Positions 43,301 to 54,440 of a stretch of 64,000 bases of DNA are shown one piece after another. The notes under the pieces were generated by a model that was given only the letters and a program-made list of their open reading frames with translations, ran no database searches and was not told the origin of the DNA. Both the position numbers and the translations under genes were made by a program. The stretch is from assembly GCA_030549335.1 (NCBI GenBank), contig CM060188.1, forward strand, positions 10,478,001 to 10,542,000, written 5' to 3'. The stretch is from Pontederia crassipes (taxonomy: Eukaryota > Streptophyta > Magnoliopsida > Commelinales > Pontederiaceae). The number at the start of each line of letters is the position of its first letter. Position 1 is the first letter of the stretch.

Positions 43301-46300
43301 TTTAGTCCTTTCTTATCATTCAATTTAGATGTTTTTAGGTACATGCATATACCTCTGCATGCTTACTGTTTTGTAGTTAATATGAAGTATTTTTGTGGTT
43401 ACATTGATATCATATTGAGCTCCACAAAAAGAAACCAAATTTATGCATAAAAATATGAGTCCTACAAGGTTACGGTGCCATGAAGAGTCTTATTTCACAT
43501 GTTAATCGGATCATTATGTTGCTTTTAAGTTTTAACGCATCCTAATGTCGTATTTTTTTTCTTTGCAAGGGCCACAAAAATGTAAAAATATTTTTATTGT
43601 TACGTTGTAGTTAAATTTATTGTCGTCGAATCTCATGAACATGGATCAACGAATATATTGGAATGGCGTCGTATGATCCATGTAGCCGACCTCACCTAGT
43701 GGGATAAGGCTTTGTTGTTGTTGTTGTTGTTGTAGTTAAATTTTTCTGCCATTTGAAGCCGTCACATCCAATGTTTTAAGAGTCAGTGTTCTCGCTCCTG
43801 GGGAAGCTCTTTCTCCTGCTATTCTGGGGTGTTTTCTGGCATTAAATTTGGCAGGCATCTGTAATAGTGATTCAAGCATCGAATTTGTGTTCATTTTTCC
43901 TTTTCTGTTAGTTTAGGAGTTGGCATGTATGCCATGACAAAAGTGCTGTATCAACTGTCATCTATAATTGCTAATATCTCCAGATCTAGTATCTTATATA
44001 GAGGTCAATTGATTAATTATCAATCTTAACCAGGAGCTTCACTCTGAGATTGCTGGACTTGAAAAGCAAAGAGATGACTTAGAGGCTGAATTAAAAAAGG
44101 TACTTTTCATTCTTCAAAATTTTGAGGTTATCTTAATTCAAGGGACTGTTACAGATGTTCTGTGCATGCTGGATGTTTTTTAAGTTGTCTTAGTTCAAAG
44201 ATCAATATAGGCATTTTTTTTTGAAAAAAAAGGATGACCACCAGAGTTGTGGTTGTCATCCGGTAGTATATAGAAATGTGAAGAGATGTACAAGTGTAGG
44301 CTCTCAGGGAGAGCAGCAAAAGGTGACCAAGGTCACAAAAAGAAACCAACTAGCCAAAACCCCTCTCCCTAATAAGAAGAGAGATGTGGTGTACAACATG
44401 CTCAGGCTAACATCGCTCCCCACAAAAAATGATGCGGTTACGCTGAAGCCAAATGGCCCAGGCACCGGCTAAAAAGGTCGTCAGTGGCGCTGATAGAGTC
44501 TCAGAGGTATCCCACTTCTCCCACCTTCCCACATAGTGAATGCCCACTACCCCACTTTCTGCCCACTAACTGCCAGAGCATGTCCTCTTTAGTTGCAGCA
44601 CTTACTAGTTAGTTTATTTCTTTATTTCTATAAATATGTGTTTAGTATCTGTTTAAGGGTATGTTTTGTTGTTAGACTTTGTATTCCTGGAGGTTTGTCC
44701 ACTTCATACGGACAGTTATCTTTTAATTTCATCTTGTGTTGCTTTCATTTCTGTTTTGAAAGTTGGTGTCCTATCAAATTGGTATCAGAGCCATAATGAT
44801 CCCACAATGGTGAATACACGCTCCAGCTTTCATTTTTACATCCCCACCCCCTAATACACACGCATCCATTTCTCCATCAGACCCAATTGTCCAACAACTA
44901 TCTTCCATTGCATCAAAATTAGAGTCTATTGATGCATTAGCAGCTGAAGTTGCAGCCCTCAAAGCTCAAACAAGTGCTCGTCAACATGAGGCAACTAGCT
45001 ATATTGGCCAGGAGATAGGAAAGGCTGCTGAAATCGACTCCGATAGAGCAAAGTTAATTGGACAACAGGAGATGTGGCTCAAGCATCTTTCCCGACGTCC
45101 TTGCACAAAAATGGAGTTTCCGAAGTTTGAAGGAGGTGATCCTCGTGGTTGGATTCTTAAAGCTGAAAAGTATTTTCGTTATTATCAAACTCCAGAGGAT
45201 GCAAAAGTTGACATTGCTTCCATGTATTTAGAAGGTGATGCTCTTGATTTATTTGCTTGGATTAACCATGAACGAATTGTTTTGTATTGGGAGGAACTTG
45301 TTAAAGCATTGCAGGAAAATTATGGACCTGCTGAATTTCAAAATCCCGATGAGCATCTTTGCAGCCTGCGTCAAACAGGATCAGTTCAGCAATATCGACA
45401 TGAATTTGCTAAAAGATCTTCTCGTGTTAGCACCACTGTCTCATGGGAGTTTTCCTTAATGGCTTGAAAGAAGAGTTGAAAGTTGATGTTCGCATTCACA
45501 AGCCAAGAACCGTCTACAAAGCTATGAGTCTAACTCTTGAGTTTGAGTAAAAAATCAGCTTTTGTCGGGAGAATAAGAGCTCCGACCGTTACAACCGACC
45601 TCACTCATCTCCATGTCCCACAAAAGCATCAACATCACTTCTTTCACCTGGGGCTGGAACCACAACGACTACAGCCTGTCCACTAGTGGTAGCACGCTCA
45701 TGGGATGAACAATGTCGTTCTCAATTGACTTGAGGTTTATATTTTAAATGCAATGAGAAGTTCTTTCCAGGTCATCGTTGCAAAAATTCCACTTTTTCAC
45801 TCATGGAGCTTGCTGATTCTGAGGACACTATGGAGGAAAAAAAATTAATTAGCAAAGAAGATCCTCCCTCAAACCATGTAGAGATCTCTTTTCATGCTAT
45901 CTTGGGGCAAGGAGCATGCAACACTATGAAGCTATTAGGCAAAATAGGACAAAGAGAAATTATTATTCTTGTGGATAGTGGTTCTACACACAACTTTGTG
46001 GCTGAGGCAATAGTGAAGGAACTGAAATTGCATGTTCATCCACTTCCACCTTTTGGTTTTCAAATCGGCAATGGAGACATTTTTCGCTGCAATCGAATAT
46101 GTAAGGACCTTGATATAGAAGTATCTAATCTTACTTTCACTCAGGATTTCTATCCTTTTTCAATCGGTGGCGCGGATGTGGTACTTGGAATCAAATGGTT
46201 CGCCTCTCGCAATACTGTACAAGCTAATTGGAATAATATGTCTATGATATTCAATTGGCGAGGCAAACGTTACAAGTTACAAGACATTGATTCAACCACT

Positions 46301-49300
46301 TCATCAAAAAATTCTCTGCATACATTTTGCCTCAACGAAGCTAGAACCTCAACTTATGAGGCGCTTGTCAAAAAGTGTGGCCAATATCAAGCTGGCTGGG
46401 AGAGTCCATCATTCCGCCTTGAGGACAAGGCGTCTTTTCAGGGGGGATATACTGATAGAGTCTTAGAAGTATCCCAATTCTCCCACCTTCCCACATAGTG
46501 AATGTCCACTACCCCACCTTTTGTCCACTAACTGCCAGAGCATGTCCTCTTTAGTTGCAGCACTTACTAGTTAGTTTATTTTTTTATTTCTATAAATATG
46601 TGTTTAATATCTGTTTAAAGGTATGTTTTGTTGTTAGACTTTGTATTCTTGGAGGTTTGTCCACTTCATACGGACAGTTATCTTTTAATTCTATCTTGTG
46701 TTGCTTTCATTTTTGTTCTGAAAGTTGGTGTCCTATTAGGCGCTCGCCAACTCTGTCTCTGACGCGACGTGTCTCTAAAGGTCTGCCACATGGACTCAAG
46801 ATTTGACGACAAAGTGAGCGCAACGGTAGTCTGCTGCCAGATGCCCTGGGATGTGGGGTAGTCAAAAAACAAGTGGGCAATGTCCTCTGCTGACTCACTT
46901 CAGGGAACACAGGAAGTGTCACTGTGTGGTGCCCGCCGAGTTCTGCAAGTCCTGGTGAGAAGCCGTCTGCGTCGCAAAAGCCAAGCAAAGATCTTGACTT
47001 TTAGTGGTATCCGGGTACGGCACATGAGTCTACAATCCGACCTGAAGTCCTCTGGTAGTGTACAGGTAGGGAGAAGACGAGTGTAGAGACTGCGCACCGA
47101 GAACGACTCTGATAGCCAAACCCATCCATCGGACCTGGACTGGTCTGTGTGTATCCCGACCAACCGCCCGCTGATATATGTGCTATGAATAGGGGAGACA
47201 ATGAACCAGAGCCCCGCTCTCCCTCCACGGACTAGGTGTCTGCAATCGTCGCCTCAGGAAAAGTCGAGAGGGCCCAAAGGCGGGGAAAAGCCTCTGCCAG
47301 TGAGCCATTGGTTGTCCAGGTGTGCCGCCAGAAGGAGAAATCTGCCTCGGAACCAAGTGATGGAACTATAAGAGAATGGACTCGCGGCGTCATGGCTGCC
47401 ACACCCCGCCAGAAAGACGATGCCCCGCGGGGCAAAATGAAACTCGACTCCCATGACAAATCCCGACCATAGCAGGTATCAAAAATTGATCTCTAGTGGC
47501 TATCCTCCGGCCCCATAATACGTCTAAGCCAACGAGCTAAAAGAGCCCAATTGGCATATCGTAAATCGTGGACCCCCAGGCCTCCCAGAGAGGTAGGCCG
47601 ACCGATGCTGGTCCAGTCGACCAAGTGTACTCCGCGGTGATCAGGGCCACGCCCCTGCCAGAAAAACTTGCTCTTGAGTGAGTCTAGCCGTCTGAGGACC
47701 TGAGGTGGTAGAGGCAGAACTGACATATAATACGTCGGGAGTGCCGAGAGCACCGACCGTAACAGTACTAGATGGCCCCCACGTGATAATAGGTGAGCAC
47801 TCCAGCCGTGAAGTATGTGCTCCATACGCTTGATGACTGGCGTCCAACCTCTAGAAGTTTTTCACAACAGGATGTTGGATTTTTTTTTTTTAAGAATTAT
47901 GCACACTTGATTAACAATGCTAGGGTTGCCTGTTTGGATAAGGAGTCTAATTATCGTTTATAGCAATGTGCAACCTTTCACATGGTTTCTTATTGTAAAG
48001 TTATTTTTATAGCTTTTGTCTGTTTTTGTCTTAAACTGTTGTTCTCCATTTTACTTTCATACTCATGGGATGTTTCCTTTCATGCATTTTGTAAATTGGG
48101 TTTAATGAAAAACTAGTATTGTTTTCTAAAAGATTTAAATGGACGTTGTAAAGAGTTGTATGCAGAATGTTGGATTAACTTGCATTGTTGCGATTAGTAA
48201 GTCACTAAGTCCCATTGGGAAGGATGAGATTCATGATGCTATTCCCTGACGTATGCAATTTAATGACTTATTATCGTTCCCTCTCAAAAAAAATGTCTTA
48301 TATACTGTTGCTACTTGTTATAGAAGCTACCGAACTGTTTATTCGACAAAAAAACCGTTCAATCATATTTTAGGTTTTCAAACACACTATTTCTTGTAGG
48401 CTGAGACAAGCCTTTAGTATCCCAGCTTCCTTGTTTTGGGGCATACACTAGTCGAATAAGATGTACATATACTGAATCTAATCAGTTTTTATGTTGTATT
48501 ATTGATTATGAGGAATTTGGTATGACTTTTGTATTTTTGTGTAATGAAGTAAGTTTTTAGGTGCATTTTTTGCTGAATTAAAACTCTTGTTAGCAGGAAT
48601 ATGCTAGACTATGATGAAGTAATTGTTGCAAATGTAATAAGCAATTGCACTTTGCATTTAGGATGCTCTGATCATATTGTTTAAGTTTGGTGTTAGACTG
48701 ACTTTGGACCTTACAAGATTTTCTTTACCCCTGAAGAAAAAAATATTCTTTACTGCATAAAAACAAAGATGTTTTTGACCTCTTTAAAACAATAAGATGT
48801 ACTTTACCTCTTTAAAAAACTAAGATGCCTTTTACCTCTCGAGAAAGATAAGATGCTCTTATATGTTCCGTGTGTTGTCAAATAGGTATAAGCACTGACT
48901 CAGAATTTTATTGACATATAGTCTAAAAAATGAATATGCTCCTATTAATAATTATTATCTGAGAATAATCATACCTTCATAGTATTATTCTATGACCTTG
49001 TGAGCTTTTTTAAATAGCCTGTTGAGATTTAATACACTATCTATGGATAATAATTTAGGCTCTTGATTTATTTGGAAGATTCATTTATCTTAAGCCAATA
49101 TCCTTCACTAATTTTGTCTCATGAAATCTAGGTTAATATTTCCTTGGCTGCTGCTGTTTCACGACTTAACAAGACCAGGGAGGAGAGGGACCAGTTTGAT
49201 GAAGCAAGCAATCAGATTCTTTTGCATCTTAAAGCAAAGGTCTTCCAGATTTAATTATACGCATCCCTTTGCTATACCTTGTCAACACAAGTCTCAAATC

Positions 49301-51292
49301 TTGCTTTTCTAACTGGTGCTTTTTTGGCATGGAGTTAGGAGGTTGAACTTTTAAAATCCATTTCATCATGCAAAATAGAAGCTGATGTTATTCAAACATG
49401 GATGAATTTCTTAGAAGATACTTGGCAGTTACAGACGTCATATGTAGAATTGAAGGACAGGGAGGATGTGTATGTAATCCTATTATTGTTTTGTTACTAA
49501 ATGTGTTCATTCCTGCAACATTATTATTTAAATGCATTTTATTTCTGATATCTAAATGTGGCATCGCCTGTGCTTTTCATGTACATTGTCGTTGTTAAAA
49601 GTGGTGAGCTGGAGACTCACAGAGATTGCTTCCTAAAGTTGATTAGGCATTACCTCTCTGCTTGCAAGGTTTACATTTTTTCTGTCTATTTATTTGAGGA
49701 TGTCCAGAAGTTAATTACTTTTTTTCTCACTAATGTTACCAATTAAATGCTCCTTAGTGTTGACATGACTTTGGATCTGATATTTTTCAGGAAGAATTAG
49801 GTCCTTCTATAATCCGTATAAGAACATATGTGGATAATCTTAAAAAGATCAGTGAAAGGTACGGTGCTCTTGTGTTTTGCCATCTATTGATTCAGCAAAT
49901 GCACATTTTTTGGTTGCTTATTTCCTTCCACAATCTGCAAATTGCAGCTCAGACATGCTATCGAGTTCAGATGGAGAAAAAAATAAGGAATCAAATCCAA
50001 GGAAACATCTTGAGGAAGAATATCTGCAAGTAGAGACTAAGGTAGACACGATCTCTGCTTTCAGTATCGTTATTCAACCATGCTTGCTGAATAAGTTTGG
50101 TTGTTCTTTTACCTTTCAAAACAAATGTATGGTAGTTCCTTTTAGAAAGAGACTACTATGGTAGTGTGATTTGTGATACAGTTTTCTGCAACTGACACGA
50201 TTTTAACAACTTTATCTTGGGTAGTGATGTAGATTTTCTGCAACTATGGCATTTTTTACAATTAAACTCAATTTTAACAACAACAACAACAAAGCCTTAT
50301 CCCACTAGGTGGGGTCGACTACATGGATCATACGACGCCATTCGTTGATCCATGTTCATGAGATTCGACAGGGTTTTACGCTGGCTGTCGGGGTCTAACA
50401 CAACCCTCCTCCTTTATCCGGGCTTGGGACCGGCTATAAAACATAGGCGGAGTTTTTATTTTGGGTACTTACTGAACAAATTAGTTTAATGTTAACTAGT
50501 ATGTCATGACACTTCTCAAATGTATGAAGCATGTTATTCAACTCGGGGACACAATCATTAACGTATAATATGAGAATGTTTCATGATAATTTTTTAATTA
50601 GGTGAAGTGTCATCTCCTTTGACTATTTTTTCTTCATTTTTTAAATTTTCTTCCATCTGAAAAATATTACAAAATGTGACACGATAATAAATAAATGCAA
50701 TGATTCATAATCAGCATTAGATTTATGTCAACTTAATGATCATATTTATTCAAAACATATTGCCTTTTCACATCTCATAACAATTATTTAAAATTACAAA
50801 AATAAAGATGATTTTAATAAATGAATCATATCGAATCAGAATAGATATATTTTATTATATAAAAAAAAATTCAGTCACACATATTGCGCTATAAAGTTCC
50901 TTTGTTTTACCACTAAATTGGTTACCGTCTGATTAGTTTTCTTGCAATTTTTTAAATTGAGCTATGCCATTCTTCTATCTTCTCAATTGTATATGTTACG
51001 AAGGAATATTATTCTGGTAGGACACTATAAAGATAATTACAAGTGTTCCCATCCCAGGTAGTCATTTTCTTTATTTTTTTTTCTTGTTGAATCTCTACCT
51101 CTTTGATCTATTATTTGATTAATCTGACATGGGTGTAGGTAAGCTCTAGGCATTGATTGAGAGAATAAGATTTTTATCCCTTTTTTGGGTGGGATGTGTC
51201 TTTCCCACCCCAAAATTATTTTCACTTTGGTATTTTTGGTGATATATATACATCTGGATGACAACCTAAGGGTAGTCATCTTTTCCTTTCTC

Positions 51293-51324
<32 letters not shown>

Positions 51325-51913
51325 TATTTTTTTTTCACTTTGGTGATTACTAAAAATATTTGGATTGTAACTGGATTTCAATGATGTTATCCTTCTTTAG
51401 ATTGTTGCCACCTTCAGTGTAGTTGATCACATGAAGGAGCTCTTTTATGCAGACAGGGAAAATGGTTACAGGTACTACAATTCCTAGAGTAAATGTGATA
51501 AGGAAACTCATTTTTTTTTCATGAAAGTTCATTTGATTTATGTTTATCGTCCATGCAGGAGAGATGATTCTGGGGTCAAGGAATTATTTGAGTCCGTCGA
51601 AAAAATGAGAGTGGATTTTGGATCTATTGAAAGACCCTTGTTAGAGATCGAGATGCCCCAAGATAAATCAACTCAGCTGCAGGACACATTGCAAGGAGCA
51701 TCATCTACTCCACAGGCTATTTCTCCAAGATCCAAAGGCTTTGACTCGCCACGGTTATCTTCAGGCACAGCTGACGAGCACCTTGATCCTGAATCCGAGA
51801 TCGCTAGACTGGAAATGGAATTTGGAAAAGTGACCAGAGATTATTCAACTGATGAGATAGGGGGCTGGGAGTTTGATGAACTCGAGCAGGAACTGAAATC
51901 TAGTGTCCCCTAA
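34345..51913 (+). CDS. ELKS/Rab6-interacting/CAST-like coiled-coil protein, 18 exons
   Basis: Plant protein resembling Arabidopsis proteins annotated as ELKS/Rab6-interacting/CAST family (N-terminus [16 protein letters not shown], then a segment like [17 protein letters not shown]). Its molecular role is not established. Exons by frame and splice signals: 34345-34494, 34921-35136, 37026-37121, 37364-37416, 38441-38537, 39053-39126, 39878-39977, 41228-41338, 42424-42500, 43028-43094, 44034-44099, 49132-49239, 49339-49469, 49602-49668, 49791-49858, 49948-50041, 51401-51471, 51559-51913. They join without a frame break into 666 residues, mostly predicted helix and coiled coil, with an acidic C-terminal region. 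Intron 8 starts with GC, not GT. Introns are unusually loaded with SINEs, LINE tails and a nested LTR element. Exon 13/14 borders are the least certain. Confidence 0.85.
34785..34850 (+). pseudogene. Degenerate partial duplicate of exon 2 inside intron 1
   Basis: The intron contains GTCTTCGGAACTACAG and then, about 16 bases later, CCAAAAGATCGGAAGAAGCT. The true exon 2, 135 bp downstream, has the same opening 16-mer and a near match to the second block. The copy has diverged in between and lacks the rest of the exon, so it should not be coding. Confidence 0.7.
35760..35936 (-). mobile_element. Au-type SINE, copy 1
   Basis: A full-length copy (about 177 bp) of the family that begins AACTCCGCCTATGTTTTATA and ends GGATAAGGCTTTG(TTG)n, which I recognise as the plant Au SINE. 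The segment GGTCCCAAGCCC near the start resembles a tRNA-type B box. Flanks 35741-35759 and 35937-35955 are a 19-bp target duplication with one mismatch. Confidence 0.85.
36345..36520 (+). mobile_element. Au-type SINE, copy 2
   Basis: Full-length copy on the sense strand of the host gene. The flanks carry a perfect target duplication of 15-17 bp around TGAATGGGCTGTCCTA (36328-36344 and 36521-36537). Confidence 0.85.
36727..36794 (-). mobile_element. Au-type SINE, copy 3, 5'-truncated (68 bp)
   Basis: Only the 3' part of the SINE is present, yet a perfect 16-bp target duplication ATTGATTCTTCTTGAA surrounds it (36711-36726 and 36795-36810). It was therefore inserted already truncated. Confidence 0.85.
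37194..37228 (+). mobile_element. 35-bp LINE-tail insertion in intron 3
   Basis: The insert is GGTGGTCATCC plus a pyrimidine stretch and an A-run. It is flanked by a perfect 14-bp duplication CTTAAAGTTCGTGC (37180-37193 and 37229-37242). The GGTGGTCATCC-TTTT-A(n) end is the same as the 3' end of the LINE at 44213, so this is an extremely 5'-truncated retroinsertion. Confidence 0.75.
40922..41116 (+). mobile_element. Au-type SINE, copy 4
   Basis: Full-length copy (195 bp) with an extra ATATATAGAGCGGA-like segment in its middle. A perfect 18-bp target duplication TGTTTCACATATTGTTTC lies at 40904-40921 and 41117-41134. Confidence 0.85.
41425..41668. repeat. Tandem duplication of about 120 bp in intron 8
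   Basis: Two adjacent copies starting GAGTTAAATATAA and GAGTCATTTAAATATAA, each containing GAGGCAAATAGG and GTTTGACCCTTAGAATG or close variants. They differ by scattered substitutions, so the duplication is not recent. Confidence 0.75.
41937..42010 (+). mobile_element. 74-bp LINE-tail insertion in intron 8
   Basis: Contains ATATATACGGATGACATCC, then a GTGCTCATCC arm, a pyrimidine stretch and a long A-run. It is flanked by a perfect 11-bp duplication TTGCAGATTTT (41926-41936 and 42011-42021). The same hairpin-plus-tail structure occurs at the LINE 3' end at 44213. Confidence 0.75.
43619..43728 (+). mobile_element. Au-type SINE, copy 5, 5'-truncated (110 bp)
   Basis: The 3' two-thirds of the SINE with a perfect 15-bp target duplication GTTGTAGTTAAATTT (43604-43618 and 43729-43743). 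It is another insertion that was truncated when it happened. Confidence 0.85.
44491..44776 (+). repeat. 5' LTR of the gag-protease element
   Basis: Begins TGATAG and ends CTATCA, a perfect 6-bp inverted terminus. A primer site TGGTATCAGAGC (44780-44791) follows three bases later. Confidence 0.9.
46453..46738 (+). repeat. 3' LTR of the gag-protease element
   Basis: Same length as the 5' LTR and collinear with it. It is preceded by a polypurine-like tract ending CAGGGGGGATATAC. Confidence 0.9.
48763..48862. repeat. Minisatellite of about 32 bp in intron 11
   Basis: Four diverged units of the form AAGATGTnnTTTACCTCT followed by TTTAAAAnA. A fifth, weaker unit precedes them at about 48721. There is no relation to an element end, so it is simple local expansion. 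Confidence 0.6.
50278..50453 (-). mobile_element. Au-type SINE, copy 6
   Basis: Full-length copy in intron 16 with the (AAC)n tail at the left and the AACTCCGCC start at the right. No convincing target duplication is visible, so the flanks may have decayed. Confidence 0.85.
51232..51331 (+). mobile_element. About 100-bp LINE-tail insertion in intron 16
   Basis: Contains ATATATATACATCTGGATGA, an inverted GTAGTCATC arm, a CTTTCTC stretch and an A-run that continues into a TA run. It is flanked by a 13-bp duplication TTTTCACTTTGGT (51219-51231 and 51332-51344). Confidence 0.7.
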
Positions 51914-52040
51914 TGGAGTACAGATAGCACTGGTTTTAAGTTTTTTCTTTTCTCGTGATCCTGTACTCTTGTAATAAAATGACTGTTTCCCATCTGCTGC
52001 TCCGATGAGCACATTCTATTCTAACCGGTCTGTAAATTAT
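51914..52040 (+). terminator. 3' UTR and polyadenylation signal of the coiled-coil gene
   Basis: A canonical AATAAA at 51973-51978 lies 60 bases after the stop codon, followed by T- and G-rich sequence. This is a likely cleavage region. Confidence 0.55.
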
Positions 52041-53297
52041 TCTCTGTGAGTGTACATTCAAATTGTATATTCTCTGTATGTATGTCCAACATGATCAGAC
52101 TGTTACGTTTCCAATCCGTACAAGATGTTTTGATAAAACGGTCTTTCTGCCAGTGGCGTCATACTCTCTCTCTCTCTCACACACACACAGTGGAGGTTGA
52201 AATGGAAGGTCGCGAACAAGTATTTTGTCGGCGTCTGTGTGACTTTTCTTTACCTCTTTTACGTAGACATCATCCTGGCTGTAAAGTTGGCATGACAACA
52301 GAGAAAATGTCACCAGTCTCACCACAGTTGGATTCAAATATTTTGTCCCTTGATCTTAACTCCAACGCTGACCCCAATTTCACGAAGACCCCGTTAGATT
52401 CACCATACTTTTGCAGTTTTGCACTCCTGTACGCGTGTACCTCTAAAACCTTCTTATTTTTATATTAAGTGCACAATGATTCAATGTTAAGTAAATACTT
52501 TGTTCCTAGAATTTACTTATCAGAGATTCAGAGGGAAAAAAAGGGTCCAAGGAATTACCCTCGAAAAAGAGAAAAAAAAGAAATGTAATTTTATCCCCTA
52601 CGTTTGAACTATAATATATCTTACCGCAGGACTGTGCAGTAATACTGTGATAGCCTTCACTTACCCCTTTCTACTTTTCGAGTCCACCGAGTCAACACAC
52701 TTGGATAGGATTCTTCCTTGGTAGGTGTGATTTTTTGAGCTACTCTTGTTCCTCGGTTCCTCCTCGACAAAGAAAACAAAAAGCTGATAGCAAGTGCTGA
52801 CTGAGCCTTCTGCTGACCTTATCCGAAGGCTCCACGTTCATCCGACGCCCTCCCATCCCGCCTCTGAAAATAGTCTAATCTGAGAGAAAAAAAAAGGTAC
52901 TCTATCCAAATTGGAAGGAAGTTTTATTCTCAGACAATGTTAATGATCACCAATGAATCGACTCTGAATTGTACGTCTAATATATTTTTGTTAAGAGTCC
53001 TTGTAGAATTAAACCTCTAAATATCTAATTTGTTCCACAGTCACGAACTCCAATCCTCTAATTTGCCCCGTTTGGCAGTTTTTTTTTTGTTGGTCTTGGA
53101 GCGAGAGCAGCAGATAATTTAATGAGAGAAAGTGTTCGTGGAAGGAGCAAGAATTCACTGCTCTCACAATTTTTTTAATTTTGCCATCATAGTGTAGGGT
53201 CCACCATCTTCAAAGAAAAACTGGCGTTCGACAAAATTTGCAAGAACAAGAGCTCTCGAGCCAAACTGGGACTAGTAGTTGTATATGGGATAAAACT
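52041..53297. other. Intergenic DNA
   Basis: No gene recognised. A (CT)n(CA)n microsatellite lies at about 52166-52189. An open frame across it has no domain and its composition follows the microsatellite. Confidence 0.4.
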
Positions 53298-54230
53298 GGG
53301 ATAAAATGGGGGGACTGTGCCCCCATTTTCTTGCGCCCGTCCGATCTCGATCGGACGGGCGTAGATGGAGATTTCGATTTTTCGTCTGAATCGAACGTTT
53401 CGATCCGAAAATTTTACGTGAACCGGTGTTTCACGTGAATCGGTTTTCGACCGAGGTTAAAATGGTGGTTGCAGTCAAAATTTTTTCCTTTTACTCTCCC
53501 TTTCTCATCGTTCTTTCTCCCTCTTTCTCACCTCTCTCGTTCGAAGATGTGCGCCGACGACTTCCCCCGACGACGTCCGCGCGACCACGATCGGCCGCGA
53601 GTAGATCCGCGCGACTTCGAACGCCGGCCGACCACGACCGGCCGCGAGTAGATCTTCACGACTTCGACCGCCGGCCGACCACGACCGACCGCGAGTAGAT
53701 CTGCGCAACTTCGACCCCGGCCGACCAGATCCGCATGACTTCGATCGCCGGCGAGTAGATCTACGTGACTTCGACCGTCGGCCGACCAGATCCGCGCGAC
53801 TTCGATCGTCGGCGAGTAGATCTGCGTGACTTCGACCGCCGACGGACCAGATCCATACGACTTCGACCGCCGGCGAGTAGATCTGTGCGACTTCTACCGC
53901 CGGCCGACCAGATCCACGCGACTTCGATCGTCGGTCGACCAGATCCGCACGACTTCGACCGCTGCCGGATCTACGACCTAAGGTACTTTCCCCCAGTATG
54001 TCATATGTACTTTTGCCGATTTTTATGTCGAGCTGACCTTTGTCTTCGCCGACAGATCTGGTCCGCCGCACGCATGCCCCCGCCCGCCGTCGGCCGCCCT
54101 GCCCGCTCGCATGACAACGCCCGCATGTCGCCGCCACCGCCCTTCATCGCACGCATGCCCCCGCTGACCGCCGCCGCCTAACCGCTATCGCACGACGCCG
54201 ATGCCCTGCCGCCGGGTTGCCGTGTAATTA
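53298..54230 (+). repeat. Left terminal inverted repeat of the MULE
   Basis: GC-rich from 53520 on. The segment 53560-53960 is a tandem array of about 30-bp units with core AGATCTGCGCGACTTCGACC, alternating GAGTAGATCT and GACCAGATCC types. The first 65 bases hold two perfect hairpins that the right end lacks. Confidence 0.75.
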
Positions 54231-54235
54231 GTTAC

Positions 54236-54440
54236 ACTTTTTAGTTGATCACCTTGTAATTATGTAATAACCACCTTCAATTGTAAGTAGTTACCTTGTA
54301 ATTATGTAATAATCACCTTCAATTGTAAGTAGTTACCTTGTAATTATGTAATAATCACCTTTGTAAGTAGTTACCTTGTAATTATGTAATAATCACCTTC
54401 AATTGTAAGTAGTTGATCACTGATCATGTTGTACTTAGTT
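54236..54440. repeat. Minisatellite inside the MULE
   Basis: Three to four units of about 53 bp containing AGTTACCTTGTAATTATGTA and ATCACCTTCAATTGTA. The units are nearly identical, so the expansion is fairly recent. Confidence 0.75.

Larger units (their letters stand above)
44491..46738 (+). mobile_element. Small gag-protease LTR element (TR-GAG-like), fossil
   Basis: LTR element of 2.25 kb with 286-bp LTRs and a perfect 5-bp target duplication ggcgc (44486-44490 and 46739-46743). Between the LTRs are a tRNA-iMet primer site, a gypsy-type gag region and an aspartic protease ([11 protein letters not shown] signature). No reverse transcriptase, RNase H or integrase is present. This is the architecture described for plant TR-GAG elements, which would need proteins from a partner to move. 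The coding region is broken in a few places. The LTRs differ at about 16 of 286 positions (5-6 %), nearly all transitions, suggesting insertion roughly 2 million years ago at usual plant rates. Confidence 0.88.
44213..47855 (-). mobile_element. 5'-truncated L1-type LINE in intron 11, split by an LTR element
   Basis: On the minus strand, 47855 down to about 46744 encodes pieces of the post-polymerase region of a plant L1 LINE: a stretch like [16 protein letters not shown], a WQG..GVHLVDW segment and a zf-RVT-like segment ([13 protein letters not shown]). The 3' end lies at the left edge, with a hairpin (GGATGAC../..GTCATCC) and a poly-A tail seen as T-run 44214-44222. The frame is interrupted several times, and the endonuclease and reverse-transcriptase core are missing, so it was truncated on insertion. 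The element at 44491-46738 sits inside it. No target duplication for the LINE was found. Confidence 0.8.

Noticed and set aside
48270-48302. LINE-tail candidate with flanks atgacttat/atgtcttat
   Set aside because: The duplication is imperfect and the insert, about 20 bp, lacks the hairpin arm. Kept only as a weak candidate.
52046-52468. 140-codon frame downstream of the coiled-coil gene
   Set aside because: It runs through a CT/CA microsatellite and resembles no protein.
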